From the NCBI RefSeq assembly GCF_900100605.1, contig NZ_FNCN01000040.1, forward strand, positions 1 to 54,237: a stretch of DNA of 54,237 nt, read 5' to 3'. This stretch comes from Sinosporangium album (GTDB taxonomy: Bacteria; Actinomycetota; Actinomycetes; Streptosporangiales; Streptosporangiaceae). The notes beneath the pieces were generated by a model. The model ran no database searches and was not told the DNA's origin. It saw only the letters and a program-made list of their open reading frames with translations. Below are positions 6,843-15,896 of the stretch, piece by piece. The position numbers and the translations under genes are program-made. Each line of letters starts with the position of its first letter. The stretch's first letter is position 1.

Positions 6843-7874
6843 ATGTCGATATCCGGAGTTCCGAGCCACTTTCTCCGTACGGCTGTCGCCTCGGTCGAGG
6901 CGACGGGAGCCGACGTACGGCACGCGATCCGCCACCCCTTTACCGCCTCACACGTGGACTGTGATCAGGCGGTGGACGTGATGCGGGCGCTCTGGCACGC
7001 CACCGGCGACGAACTTCTGGGACTCGGGCCACGGCCGGTGCCGCCCGGCACGTTCCGGATGATCGCACTGGGACTGATCCACACGCCCGACCTGCGCTCC
7101 TCGCTGGAGCGCCTGGTCGAGTTCACCGCGATCACCACGGGTTACACACGCAGCAGACTCGTCGTGGACGGCACCGCGGCCCGGATCGAGATCGCCACCG
7201 ACACGGAAGTGCGGCCACTCGCCGCCGAGATCACGGTCGCCCTCGTGCACCGCTTCCCCGCCTGGCTGGTCGCGCAGCGGATCGCGCTCACCGCGCTGCA
7301 GCTGCCTTTCCCGGAACCGGACTACAGTGCCGAGTACGCGCCGATCTTCGGCGTCACGCCGGTTTTCGACGCCCCGGCGGTCTCACTCACCTTCGACGCC
7401 CGCTACCTGGCCGCGCCTGTCGTGCGCAACGAGCGGGAGCTGCTGAGCTACATCCGCCGCTCTCCAGCGGATCTGATCTACCACCGCGACTACGGCACCA
7501 CGACCGCCGACCGGGTGCGCAGCATCATCGAACGCGGCGACATGAGCAGTTGGGCCCGCGCCGAGGACGTGGCCGCCCGGCTGTCGATCAGCGTCCAGCA
7601 CATGCGCCGGCTCTTGCGGGAGGAAGGCACCTCCTTCAACAAGATCCGCGAGGAACTGCTGCGCGACCTCGCCGTGGACAGCCTGCGCCGCGGTGGCGAG
7701 TCCATCGATGAGATCTCCTACCGGCTCGGATTCTCCGAGCCGAGCGCGTTCCGGCGCGCCTTCACACGCTGGGTCGGGACTCCGCCCGGTGAGTACCGCC
7801 ACAGCCTGATCACGACCGCCGCCACGACGCCCGCCAGGCACAACCAGGCGAAGACGTCGCCGATCACCCGGTAG
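6843..7874 (+). CDS. AraC-family transcriptional regulator (OruR/Arabinose_bd type)
   Basis: 343 residues starting with an ATG after CAGGGAGGGG. Residues about 20-200 form the AraC ligand-binding domain of the OruR/ArgR-like class (RMIALGLIHTPDLRSSLERL, ALVHRFPAWLVAQRIALTAL). Residues 235-322 hold two HTH units (AEDVAARLSISVQHMRRLLR and IDEISYRLGFSEPSAFRRAF) closing with the family signature RWVGTPPGEYRHS. About 21 residues after that signature are read through the antisense of an older hydrolase remnant, so the natural C-terminus was probably altered by a junction near 7805. The core domains are intact. It may control the SDR on the other side of the synthetase remnant. Confidence 0.88.
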   Translation: MSISGVPSHFLRTAVASVEATGADVRHAIRHPFTASHVDCDQAVDVMRALWHATGDELLGLGPRPVPPGTFRMIALGLIHTPDLRSSLERLVEFTAITTGYTRSRLVVDGTAARIEIATDTEVRPLAAEITVALVHRFPAWLVAQRIALTALQLPFPEPDYSAEYAPIFGVTPVFDAPAVSLTFDARYLAAPVVRNERELLSYIRRSPADLIYHRDYGTTTADRVRSIIERGDMSSWARAEDVAARLSISVQHMRRLLREEGTSFNKIREELLRDLAVDSLRRGGESIDEISYRLGFSEPSAFRRAFTRWVGTPPGEYRHSLITTAATTPARHNQAKTSPITR

Positions 7875-8123
7875 AGCGTGGCGGAACCTCGCGTAGAAAC
7901 ATCGGCGAACACGATGTGCTGGTCGCTGCCCGCGTAATCATGAGCGGCGAGGGTACGGCCCGTCGAACGCCCCGGCCACGCCGAATTCCGCCTGCCGGAT
8001 CATGGAGTAGCCGTTCTCGATCGCGCGGAGCTGGGCCTTCTGGCTGTGGACCGGCCCCATCAGCGGGCACCGGTCTTGAGGCAGCGGGACAACCGGCTGG
8101 GCCGGCTTCGAGCCCCCGGTCAT
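7805..8123 (-). pseudogene. Frameshifted remnant of a carbon-nitrogen hydrolase / apolipoprotein N-acyltransferase C-terminus
   Basis: One frame gives VHSQKAQLRAIENGYSMIRQ then AEFGVAGAFDG. After a single frameshift near 7960 the next gives GRTLAAHDYAGSDQHIVFAD, VSTRGSATLYRVIGDVFAWL, CLAGVV. This is the C-terminal third of nitrilase-fold proteins of the Lnt-like type (rAiEnGfsliR ... DyqGr.LAa.Dy ... v.tRG..TlYa.iGDwfaWl), including the final membrane segment. The upstream part with the catalytic Glu-Lys-Cys is gone. It lies antisense to the extreme 3' end of the AraC gene. Confidence 0.65.
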
Positions 8124-8812
8124 GTCATGCTGTGCCGATCGCGCAGGATTTCGACGCCGTCGCCGTCAAGTTCATCGCAGTACACCGAGCGTCCGGTCGT
8201 GGCCATCACCAGTGCCAGGGTGGTGCCGGACACCAGCGGGCCGGAGCCCGTGGTGAAGGGGCCGTCGGTGGCGACGAGTCGCAGGCCGACGATCCGTCTC
8301 TTGGCGGCGACGACCAGGTCCGAGCCCCGGTAGTACTCGGCTAGCCGGGTGAGGGTCTCGATCGGGTACTCATGGCGAATGCCCAGCGGTCGCCGGATGT
8401 CCTCGGCATGCACGATCGTCTCACCCAGCATCGCGATGACCGGGAGAGGTAGTTTGGTGGTGCTCGTGATGACGCGACGGAATCTGTCATGCGTCTCGGT
8501 CGCGGTCGTGCCCAACTGCTCGGCCAGCCGCATGGCGACCTGTTTGTCGAAGTCGAACCGGCAGCGGATCACCCCTGCCAGCCACCGCAGACCGTTAAGG
8601 CTCGCCCCTACGGTGAGGTGCGCCAGCACCTCCCGCACAGTCAACCCGGCACACAGCGACGGAGCCGCCCACTGCTCGTCGGTCAGATCCTCCAGGTCGT
8701 CCGCCAGGGCCGCTCGCTCGGCATGCACCAGCGGCCAGAGGCCGGCCCTGCGACTGCCCCGTGCTTTCGGCGCCGGATTGGTCTTGCCGGACAGCCTTTT
8801 CTCGTCAGTCAC
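8120..8812 (-). CDS. Mycothiol-dependent maleylpyruvate isomerase-like (DinB-fold) protein
   Basis: 230 residues from a GTG at 8810-8812 with GCGAGGACTTCT upstream; a longer in-frame start is less well supported. The N-terminal four-helix bundle is of the TIGR03083/MDMPI type: VHAERAALADDLEDLTDEQW then CAGLTVREVLAHLTVGA, with the metal-binding His of the AHL motif, and GETIVHAEDIRRPLG supplying the later His ligands. Such enzymes use mycothiol, the actinobacterial thiol, in isomerisation or conjugation reactions; the substrate here is unknown. It is probably a single gene. The intact metal-site motifs suggest an active protein. Confidence 0.82.
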   Translation of the reverse strand: MTDEKRLSGKTNPAPKARGSRRAGLWPLVHAERAALADDLEDLTDEQWAAPSLCAGLTVREVLAHLTVGASLNGLRWLAGVIRCRFDFDKQVAMRLAEQLGTTATETHDRFRRVITSTTKLPLPVIAMLGETIVHAEDIRRPLGIRHEYPIETLTRLAEYYRGSDLVVAAKRRIVGLRLVATDGPFTTGSGPLVSGTTLALVMATTGRSVYCDELDGDGVEILRDRHSMT

Positions 8813-9192
8813 AGAAGTCCTCGCGTCAGGTCGGTAGAGACGGTCGACGAGCAACCGGCGGCGCTCGCAGGCAGGGGTCTATTCGCCCGACATGCCTTGA
8901 CGACCTTCGTGTCGTTGACCAGCAAGTTCGTTTGACAACCCTAGATAACGACGGCCACGCGGGCCGGTGCCGGCACTGCACCAGCGGCGGCACCGGCGGA
9001 AGGCCGAAGTCGCTCCCGATTCCAATATACTCGCACAGGCGTTCGATTGAAACATCCAGTCTTTGGTTCAGGGGTTACGGCATCCGACCGCCGGGTTCTC
9101 CGGCAGCGCCCGTACCCCGCGGAAGAGGACGGCGATCAGCAGGGTGATCCGGGCGCTGCCGGCGTGGGCGAGTCAACGTACGAGGTGCTCGC
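8813..9192. other. Intergenic stretch without recognisable gene
   Basis: About 380 bases between the isomerase start and the end of the binding-protein gene. No frame gives a recognisable protein fragment and no strong hairpin was seen. The part adjoining the isomerase must hold its promoter; the part near 9190 should hold termination for the leftward transcript of the binding protein. Confidence 0.35.
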
Positions 9193-10806
9193 TTATCCTC
9201 GGCCGGTGACGCGCGCGGCGCGGAAGTCGACGACTCCGTTGGGCTGGGCCGTGAGGCCCTCCAGCGAGTCGCGCACCCCGGCGTAGAAGGACGGGCGGAC
9301 CAAGTAGATCATGGGCAGTTCCTTGGCGAGTTCGACGGTGAGCTTCCCGTAGAGTTCACGCCGCTTGTCCACATCGGGTTCTGACCGGGCCGCGGTGACC
9401 ATTTCGTCGACCTTCGGGTTGGAGAAGTTCCCGTAGTTGGACGGGCTCCCGGTGGAGACGAAACGGCTGATGTTGGCGTCCGGGTCGATCCGTCCCGACC
9501 AGGTGTTCATGTGCAGCTGGAACTCCCCGGCGGTCGCGGCGGCCAGCACCGCCGTCGAGTCACGCGCGTCGATCTGCAGGTCGAATCCACCCTCCTGGAC
9601 CATCGACTTCAGGGCCTGGGCGATCCGGCTGAACTCGGGGGTGTTGCTGAGCAGCACCGAGACCTTGACCGGTGTGGTCACGCCCGCCTCTTTCAGCAGC
9701 TCCTTCGCCTTCTGCGGATCGTGCGGCGTGCACGCGGTCGCCGGCTCACTGGCCAAGGCGGACGACGGCGCGATGAAGCCGCAGGCCCCGGCGTATTGGC
9801 CGTTGTAGACCACCTTGTTGAGCGCCTCGCGGTCGATGCTCAGCTCAAGGGCTTTACGGACCTTGGGGTCCTGCAGCGGCCCCTCGACCTTGCCGGGCTT
9901 GCCGATCTTGCCCGTGTTCCCGCTATTCACCTCCAGGCCGATGAAGCCGATCCCGTTGGACTTGATGATCTTTGTGCCGTTCTTTCCGTCGAGGCCGGCG
10001 ACGTCCGTCGTCGGAACCCGTTCCACGACGTCGATGTCCCCGGACCGGAGGTTCGTCACCCGGATGGTCGAGTCCGCGATGACCTGGAAGGTCACGCTCT
10101 CCAGCTGGATCTTGGCGGCGTCGTAGTAGTTCGGGTCCTTGACCACCTTGACGAAGTTCTGCGGAGCCCGGCTGTCGAACTTGAACGGGCCGACACATAC
10201 GGGAGAGTCGCCGAAGTTGTCCCCGGCCGACTTGAGCGCGGTCGGCGACATGACGAGACCCGCCCGGTCACTGAGCATGACGCTGAACGCACCCGGCGAG
10301 ATGGGCTTCTTCATCGCCAGCAGCACGGTGTGCTCGTCGGCGACCGCGACGCTCTCCAGCGCGGCCAGCTCGTTCTTCCGCTGCGAACTCGGATGGGTCA
10401 GGTGCCGCTCGATGGACACCTTGACCGCCTCGGCGTTGAACGGGGTGCCGTCGGCGAACTTCACGCCCTGGCGCAGTTTGACGGTGACGGTCTTGCGGTC
10501 CTCGCTGAACTCCGGCTCACTGGCGGCGAGCCGGGGCACCATGGTGGCCTCGGGGCTGACTGCGTAGAGCGTCTCGCACATCGCCTCGTAGACCACGACG
10601 GAGGAGAAGGTGTTGGCCAGTGTCGGGTCCAGCTGCCCCGGTTCACCGGCCACGGCGTACTTGACGTGCTTGTCTGTGCCGCCAGTTGCCCCCTGCGTGG
10701 TGTTCGACTGGGAACTGCAGGCGCCGGTCGCGACCAGGGCGCCGACGGCGAGAATCGAGTACAGGGCGCGCTGCGCCCCCTGGGGAAATGCTCTGAACGA
10801 CCTCAT
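9193..10806 (-). CDS. ABC transporter substrate-binding lipoprotein, family 5 (oligopeptide/nickel type)
   Basis: 537 residues. The signal is LYSILAVGALVATGACS with the lipobox cysteine at about residue 30. The body shows the SBP_bac_5 hallmarks: LDPTLANTFSSVVVYEAMCE near the N-terminus, VTVKLRQGVKFADGTPFNAE, VKVSIERHLTHP and a C-terminal half with NISRFVSTGSPSNYGNFSNP. It would capture peptides or other solutes outside the membrane. No permease or ATPase genes accompany it, so it must use a transporter encoded elsewhere. It follows an amidohydrolase with a 100-base gap on the same strand, which suggests uptake of an amide-type compound hydrolysed by that enzyme. The ATG follows AAGGAACCAC. 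Confidence 0.92.
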   Translation of the reverse strand: MRSFRAFPQGAQRALYSILAVGALVATGACSSQSNTTQGATGGTDKHVKYAVAGEPGQLDPTLANTFSSVVVYEAMCETLYAVSPEATMVPRLAASEPEFSEDRKTVTVKLRQGVKFADGTPFNAEAVKVSIERHLTHPSSQRKNELAALESVAVADEHTVLLAMKKPISPGAFSVMLSDRAGLVMSPTALKSAGDNFGDSPVCVGPFKFDSRAPQNFVKVVKDPNYYDAAKIQLESVTFQVIADSTIRVTNLRSGDIDVVERVPTTDVAGLDGKNGTKIIKSNGIGFIGLEVNSGNTGKIGKPGKVEGPLQDPKVRKALELSIDREALNKVVYNGQYAGACGFIAPSSALASEPATACTPHDPQKAKELLKEAGVTTPVKVSVLLSNTPEFSRIAQALKSMVQEGGFDLQIDARDSTAVLAAATAGEFQLHMNTWSGRIDPDANISRFVSTGSPSNYGNFSNPKVDEMVTAARSEPDVDKRRELYGKLTVELAKELPMIYLVRPSFYAGVRDSLEGLTAQPNGVVDFRAARVTGRG

Positions 10807-10906
10807 GTGGTTCCTTGGAGATCAGGATGTTGCGAAAGGGGGGGTAGGGGCGCCGACCGATAGGACGGCACCGTGGTCGCCGGGCGTTCGTCTTATACGG
10901 TCTCGG

Positions 10907-12526
10907 TCAGCCGACGAGGCCGCTGGTCCAGACGGTGCGGCCGTCCAACAGAGTCAGTTCCGAAGTGATGGTGTGGATCTCTTCGGTCGGAATCGTCAAG
11001 TAATCCTTGGAGAGCACCACCAGGTCGGCTCGGTAGCCGGGGATGAGACGCCCCCGGATGGCGTCCTCGAAGGTGCACCAGGCACTCCCCACTGTGTAGC
11101 CCCGCAGGGCTTCCTCCCTGGTCAGCAGGTTTTCCTGAGCCAGTGTCGGGGTTCCCGCCACGGTGAGACCGGTGAGGAACCACTCCAAGCTGGTGAACGG
11201 GTTGTAGGAGGCGCCGCGCATGCCGTCCGAGCCCAGGGCGATCGGGACGCCCGCCTCGATGAGCTTGCGCATTTCCGGAGATCTCGCGATGAGCGGTGCG
11301 CCCCAGGACTTGATGGACTCATCACCGTGGAACCGCATCAGGCTCTGGAGCATCACGCCCACCCCTAGGGCCTTCAACCGGGGGATGTGCTCCTCGGTGA
11401 TCCCGGTGCCGTGCACGATCGTCCAGCGAAGGCCGGAGATCGGGTGCTTCTTGTTGATGCGCTCCCATACATCTAGTAGCCGGTCGATGTACAGGGTGTG
11501 GAACGCGTGGATCTGCACAGTCCACCCCTTGGCGGCGAACGGCGTGAGTAGCCGCTCGTGCAGCTCCATGGCCTCGGCCGAGGTGTCGCCCGGGGTCTCC
11601 ATGAGATCATGGCTGCGGAAGATGATCACTTCGCCGATGCCCGACATCCGCATCATGTCGTCGCCGAAGTGCGGCTCAAGAAACCGGGCGTAGCCCGCCA
11701 GGTCCTCTTCCTCCGTGCCGGGGGCGGTCCCGTGCTTGAAGAGCCGCACCCGGGTGGCAAGCTCACCCCGACGCCATGTCTCGTAGATCGGATGGTAGAC
11801 GTCCGGCCCGGTGTTGAAGCCGCCGCCGTCGATGCAACCGGTCAGGCCGACCCGGGCGAACTCCCGGGACAGGGAGGCCGTCGAGGCGACCTGGTTCTCA
11901 AAGGCCGGGGTCGGGAGCTGCCGGTAGAACCACGGCATCAACTGGACGCCACGCCCGCGGCCGGTCAACTCGCCGTTTTCGTCCCGCTCGAACCTCCCAA
12001 GGTGGGCCACGGACGCCACCAATTCCTCGGTGATCCCCATGGCCTCCATGGCGAGTGTGTTGAGCTGGACGTAGGTGTACTGCATCTGGACATAGACCGG
12101 GTGGTCGGGGGCGGCCCGGTCCAGCTCCTGTCTGGTCGGCCCCCGGCCGCCGTCCCGGAACTGCCGCTCGTCGAAGCCGCCGATAACCCGGATCCAGCTC
12201 CCCTTGGGCTGTCGCCGCGCCGCCTCCGCGACCAGCTCAAGCCCGGTGGACAGCTCGTAGACGTCCTCCCACCGGATTTCGTCGTCCCACGTGAGGCCGG
12301 CCCGGACGAAGTGGACGTGGGAATCGATCAGTCCGGGGATGACCCGGCGACCGCCCAGATCCACCACCTCGGTGGATTCACCGGCCAACGACCGGATCTC
12401 CTCGTCATCCCCCACCGAGGTGATCACACCGTTGCCGATCGCGAGGGCACTGACCTCGCCGACGTCGGCGAGAGTGGCGATCCGGCCGTTGACGAGAATC
12501 CGATCGGGAATGGCGGATGAGGTCAC
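10907..12526 (-). CDS. Metal-dependent amidohydrolase (YtcJ/NfdA-like)
   Basis: 539 residues from a GTG at 12524-12526 placed five bases after GGAGG; the upstream in-frame extension lacks a good start. Motifs: RVIPGLIDSHVHF (first metal-binding HxH), a central HAFHTLYIDRL, IVHGTGITEEHIPRLKALGV, and GVPIALGSDGMR with the catalytic Asp. Proteins of this group hydrolyse N-substituted formamides, amides or related cyclic bonds in the cytosol. The gene precedes a peptide-type binding protein and is divergent from a LysR regulator that likely controls both. The substrate is unknown. All core ligands seem present. Confidence 0.9.
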   Translation of the reverse strand: MTSSAIPDRILVNGRIATLADVGEVSALAIGNGVITSVGDDEEIRSLAGESTEVVDLGGRRVIPGLIDSHVHFVRAGLTWDDEIRWEDVYELSTGLELVAEAARRQPKGSWIRVIGGFDERQFRDGGRGPTRQELDRAAPDHPVYVQMQYTYVQLNTLAMEAMGITEELVASVAHLGRFERDENGELTGRGRGVQLMPWFYRQLPTPAFENQVASTASLSREFARVGLTGCIDGGGFNTGPDVYHPIYETWRRGELATRVRLFKHGTAPGTEEEDLAGYARFLEPHFGDDMMRMSGIGEVIIFRSHDLMETPGDTSAEAMELHERLLTPFAAKGWTVQIHAFHTLYIDRLLDVWERINKKHPISGLRWTIVHGTGITEEHIPRLKALGVGVMLQSLMRFHGDESIKSWGAPLIARSPEMRKLIEAGVPIALGSDGMRGASYNPFTSLEWFLTGLTVAGTPTLAQENLLTREEALRGYTVGSAWCTFEDAIRGRLIPGYRADLVVLSKDYLTIPTEEIHTITSELTLLDGRTVWTSGLVG

Positions 12527-12658
12527 AACACCTCCAACAGAATCAGCCCGCGCATCGGCGCGGCTGTGGATGGAGAGCGTGGACGTCAGGACCATGACGA
12601 GAATCCGGCGGGGATTACAGATCGTGACAATCCGCGCTCGACAGTTACTCATTCAATG

Positions 12659-12678
12659 TCGCGGGGGATACCCCGCGA
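12659..12678. promoter_or_regulatory. GC-rich hairpin/palindrome in the amidohydrolase/LysR intergenic region
   Basis: TCGCGGGG and CCCCGCGA form exact 8-bp arms around GATA, 45 bases upstream of the LysR start. It could be an operator half-site pair or an RNA hairpin in a leader. No T-run follows, so a terminator is less likely. Confidence 0.4.
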
Positions 12679-12723
12679 GGTCCAACAGAAGCTTTCAAAG
12701 GTAGGTATGGATAGCATCGCTAG

Positions 12724-13650
12724 ATGGAGCTACGGCAAGTAGAGCACTTCGTCGCCGTCGCCCAAGAGCTCAATTTCTCCAGGGCAGCCGAGCGGCTGCA
12801 CCTCGGTCAGTCGGCGGTCTCCTCGTCGATCCGGGCGCTTGAGCGCGACCTGAACACGGTCCTGTTCATCCGGGACAGCCGGACCGTTCAACTCACCCAT
12901 GCCGGCCAGGTCTTCCTGCCCGTGGCCCGCCGGTTGCTGGCCACCGCGCGCGAGGCCCTCGACAACGTCTCGGCGGTCAGCGGGCTGCTCACCGGCACGA
13001 TCAGAATCGGGATTATCCAGACACTGGAGAGGATCGATATCCCGGGCGCCCTGGCCGATCTCCGCAAGCGCCATCCGGGACTCTCCGTTCACCTGCGCGA
13101 CGAGCAGCCTCACACCATGCTCACCGATGTGGCTAGGGGCCGACTGGATCTCGCCGTGGTTCCCGCGATCGGCGACGAGCCCCCCGGGGTACAGCTGCAG
13201 CCGCTGCATCGCGAGGACTTCGTCCTGATCACATCGACGACGCACCGCCTCGCCGACCGGGTGACGGTAGACCTCGACGAACTGACCGACGAGGTGTGGG
13301 TCGAGTTCCTCAAAGGCAGCACGCTGCGCCAGGTCAACGACGAAGTCCTGGGCACATCGCGCACCGTCGTGGCCGACCTCGGCCAGATGGCGCTGCTGGT
13401 CTCGCTCGTCCAGGCCGACGTCGGCATCGCCATCGTCCCGCGCTGCGTGGCCGAGAACGCCGGCATGCCGACCATCGGCATCCGCCAGGCCTTCCCGCCC
13501 CGCGAGATCCTGCTGGCCTATCCCGCCGGTCCGATCAGCGCCTCGACTTCCGCCGTCATCGACGCTTTCCTGTCGGCCAAACGCCGCCGCGGCACCCGCA
13601 CGCGCACCCCGATGAACCCGGATCCCGGAAACCCGGGTCCCGACACCTGA
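12724..13650 (+). CDS. LysR-family transcriptional regulator
   Basis: 308 residues. The N-terminal winged HTH is complete (MELRQVEHFVAVAQELNFSR, AAERLHLGQSAVSSSIRALE). The effector-binding domain from about residue 90 has the usual periplasmic-binding-like pattern (GTIRIGIIQTLERIDIPGAL, GRLDLAVVPAIGD, MALLVSLVQADVGIAIVPRC). It is divergent from the amidohydrolase/binding-protein pair, the classic arrangement for LysR control of an adjacent catabolic operon. The ribosome-binding site is weak. The last 25 residues (KRRRGTRTRTPMNPDPG...) are a low-complexity tail beyond the domain. Confidence 0.92.
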   Translation: MELRQVEHFVAVAQELNFSRAAERLHLGQSAVSSSIRALERDLNTVLFIRDSRTVQLTHAGQVFLPVARRLLATAREALDNVSAVSGLLTGTIRIGIIQTLERIDIPGALADLRKRHPGLSVHLRDEQPHTMLTDVARGRLDLAVVPAIGDEPPGVQLQPLHREDFVLITSTTHRLADRVTVDLDELTDEVWVEFLKGSTLRQVNDEVLGTSRTVVADLGQMALLVSLVQADVGIAIVPRCVAENAGMPTIGIRQAFPPREILLAYPAGPISASTSAVIDAFLSAKRRRGTRTRTPMNPDPGNPGPDT

Positions 13651-13702
13651 CCGGCGCCGAAGGTTCAGACGCGGGTACGGCGAAGCGCGGGCCGCCAACG
13701 CC

Positions 13703-13932
13703 TCACGAATCCTCGGTCCTTGGCGGCTCCGGCCGGATTCCCGCCCGGGTCGTCATCGACGTGCTCATCGACGCGATCCGGAACCGTGTCCGAGCCGTCA
13801 CCGCGTTGCCGTCCCCGTCCCGGCCGCGGAGGATCGTCTCTACCGACGACCCGTTGATCACGGCCGCCGCGACGGCCGGCGTGCCGTAGACGGAGCAGTA
13901 GTCGTCGACCAGCCGTTCGCCGGCGGATGGAA
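13703..13932 (-). pseudogene. Remnant of a serine hydrolase (class C beta-lactamase-like) N-terminus
   Basis: The minus strand reads GTPAVAAAVINGSSVETILR, then GRDGDGNAVTARTRFRIASM, STSMTTRAG and a stop. This matches the start of EstB/CubicO-type hydrolases (GiPGaavaVvrdG ... G.a...pvt.dTrFriaSlsKsfta). The SxxK nucleophile motif is degraded (Lys replaced by Ser) and the reading frame ends soon after. It lies immediately downstream of the response regulator. Confidence 0.5.
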
Positions 13933-13935
13933 TCC

Positions 13936-14598
13936 TCAGTCAGGCAGTTCGCCGCGACCGACAAGCCCGTTCTCGTACGCATGGATCACCGCGTGCACGC
14001 GGTCACGCAGGTCCAGTTTCTGCAGGACGGCCCGGACATGCGACTTCACCGTGTTCTCGCTCAGCACCAGTTCGGCGCAGATCTCGCTGTTGGACCTGCC
14101 GCGGGCGAGCAGGCCGAAGATCTCGAGCTCGCGCGGGGTGAGACCGTCCAAGGCCGTCGTCCGCCGTATCGGCACCTGCCGTACGAGATCGAGGACCGTC
14201 GCGGCGACCCCCGGTGCGAGCGCCGACGTCCCGGAGGCGACGTCGCACACGGCTTGGGCCAGGGCGGCGGGCCGGACGTCCTTGGTGAGGTAGCCGCTCG
14301 CGCCGGCCCGGATGGCGGCCACGACCAGTTCGTCATCGTCGAAGGTCGTCAGCATGAGCACCCGGGTCGCCGGTGCGATCCTGACGATCTCCGCGGTGGC
14401 GGCGACCCCGTCCATACGCGGCATGCGGATGTCCATCAGCACCACGTCCAGGCGGTGCCGCCGGACGACCTCGATCGCGTCGCTGCCGTTCGCGACGTCG
14501 TGGGTGACCTCGATGCGCTCATCGGCCGACAGCACCGTACGGAGCGAGGCCCGCAACAGCTCCTGATCGTCGACGAGCATGACACGGATCGCGGTCAT
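13936..14598 (-). CDS. LuxR-type (NarL) two-component response regulator
   Basis: 220 residues. The receiver domain has acidic residues D10/D11, the phospho-acceptor D56 (VVLMDIRMPRMDG) and K106 (GYLTKD). A C-terminal NarL/LuxR HTH follows: LTPRELEIFGLLARGRSNSE and LSENTVKSHVRAVLQKLDLR. The ATG at 14598 overlaps the kinase stop codon (ATGA), so the two are translationally coupled. Cytosolic and DNA-binding once phosphorylated by the partner kinase. The likely target includes the divergent FAD oxidoreductase promoter, where a 25-base palindrome is found. The longer upstream extension in this frame is an artefact within the kinase gene. Confidence 0.93.
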   Translation of the reverse strand: MTAIRVMLVDDQELLRASLRTVLSADERIEVTHDVANGSDAIEVVRRHRLDVVLMDIRMPRMDGVAATAEIVRIAPATRVLMLTTFDDDELVVAAIRAGASGYLTKDVRPAALAQAVCDVASGTSALAPGVAATVLDLVRQVPIRRTTALDGLTPRELEIFGLLARGRSNSEICAELVLSENTVKSHVRAVLQKLDLRDRVHAVIHAYENGLVGRGELPD

Positions 14599-15770
14599 GC
14601 CCCCTCCTTCGTGGGGAGCCGCGTCCGCAGCACCCACCCCTCGTCCCCGTCGTCGATCGACAAGGTGCCGCCTGCGGTACGCACACGTTCCTCGATCCCC
14701 ATCAGACCGGTCCCCGGGCTGCCGACGTCGCGAAGCGCCTTGCCGCCGTCGTCGCAAACCTCCACCACCAGCTCGGCCCGGGCCCAGCGCAGGCGAACGG
14801 TCACCTCGACCGGTGGTTCGAGGTGGCGCAGCGCGTTGGTGATGCCCTCCTGCACGGTACGGACCGCCGCGACCTCGGCACTCAGGCTCAGTGGTCGCCG
14901 CTCCCCCACCTCCGCGAACGTCACCGCGTGGAGCGGGCTCGCCGCCGAGGCCACGAGGTCGGGAAGGGCATCGAGCGAGATCGGGACCTGTCCGGGCCGG
15001 GGGTCGGCGCGCGGTGCCGCGCCGACCGGGCCCAAGGTGGCCAGCATCGCTCGCAGACCTTGGTGGGCGTCCCGGCCGGCCTCGGCGATGTCGCCGAGTT
15101 CGCGGCGGGTCGCCGGATCCGCCGTCGTGACCGCCGCGGCCTCGATGCGCGCGACCATGACGGTGACGGTGTGGGCGATCACGTCGTGCAGGTCGCGGCG
15201 GATGCCGGCCCGTTCGTCCGCGACCGCCGCGGCCAGCCGTTCGCTTTCGGCCCGCCGGTCGGCCTCGCGCCTGCGGCGTATCAGCAGGGCCGCAAGCCAC
15301 ACACCGCCGACCGCGAGCATCAGCAGCCCGCCCTCGACCAGGCGGGTCCACCCAGAGCTGTCAGAGGGCAGCCGGGCCCACGCCACCAGCTCGGTGAGGA
15401 CGACCCCGAGCGCGGCAACGGCCAACGCGGCCACCGAGGACCTGACCGAGACCCGGCTGGTCAGCCGCCACAGCGTCATGGGGAAGCACACGGCCGAGGG
15501 CAGCATGCTGGGTGACCAACTCAGGGAGGGCATCGTCACCAGGACGAGCATGCCCAGCGCGCCGATCGCGTAGCCCGCCCACGGCCGTCGATGGGCCACC
15601 ACCGCTCCCACGTGGAGCAGGACGGCGGCACCCGCCGCGGCGGAGATCTGCCACAGCTCCGCGCCGAGGTGTTGGACGCCCGCCAGGGTGAGCACCGTCA
15701 GGAGAGCCAGGACCACGTGCGCCACCACCGTCGCCGCCGGCCATGTGCCCCGGCGCTGGGAGGCTGTCAC
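14595..15770 (-). CDS. Sensor histidine kinase (HisKA_3, NarX/DesK type)
   Basis: 391 residues from a GTG at 15768-15770 after GGGAGG; the longer frame upstream lacks support. Residues 12-165 hold about five membrane helices (WPAATVVAHVVLALLTVLTL, WAGYAIGALGMLVLVTM, SSVAALAVAALGVVLTELVA, GGLLMLAVGGVWLAALLI). The dimerisation/phospho-acceptor motif RRDLHDVIAH has H195. The HATPase_c domain shows VQEGITNALRH and GTGLMGIEERVRTAGG. No large extracytoplasmic domain is visible, so the signal is likely membrane- or envelope-derived. It is coupled to the response regulator by an ATGA overlap and divergent from the FAD oxidoreductase. Confidence 0.92.
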   Translation of the reverse strand: MTASQRRGTWPAATVVAHVVLALLTVLTLAGVQHLGAELWQISAAAGAAVLLHVGAVVAHRRPWAGYAIGALGMLVLVTMPSLSWSPSMLPSAVCFPMTLWRLTSRVSVRSSVAALAVAALGVVLTELVAWARLPSDSSGWTRLVEGGLLMLAVGGVWLAALLIRRRREADRRAESERLAAAVADERAGIRRDLHDVIAHTVTVMVARIEAAAVTTADPATRRELGDIAEAGRDAHQGLRAMLATLGPVGAAPRADPRPGQVPISLDALPDLVASAASPLHAVTFAEVGERRPLSLSAEVAAVRTVQEGITNALRHLEPPVEVTVRLRWARAELVVEVCDDGGKALRDVGSPGTGLMGIEERVRTAGGTLSIDDGDEGWVLRTRLPTKEGA

Positions 15771-15896
15771 GGTCGTCGCCTCCCGGTGGGCTCGTGGTGG
15801 GAAACCGTACCTGGCTCGCCGTGCCACAGGATAGCCAGCGGCGGGCAGGCCGATCCCGACGACCAGAAGGGCGAGCTGTGATCGACGGCATAGCTT

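Noticed and set aside
9511-10863. A 450-codon plus-strand frame opposite the binding lipoprotein
   Set aside because: It mirrors a complete SBP family 5 protein with a lipoprotein signal on the other strand; no motif in the antisense product.
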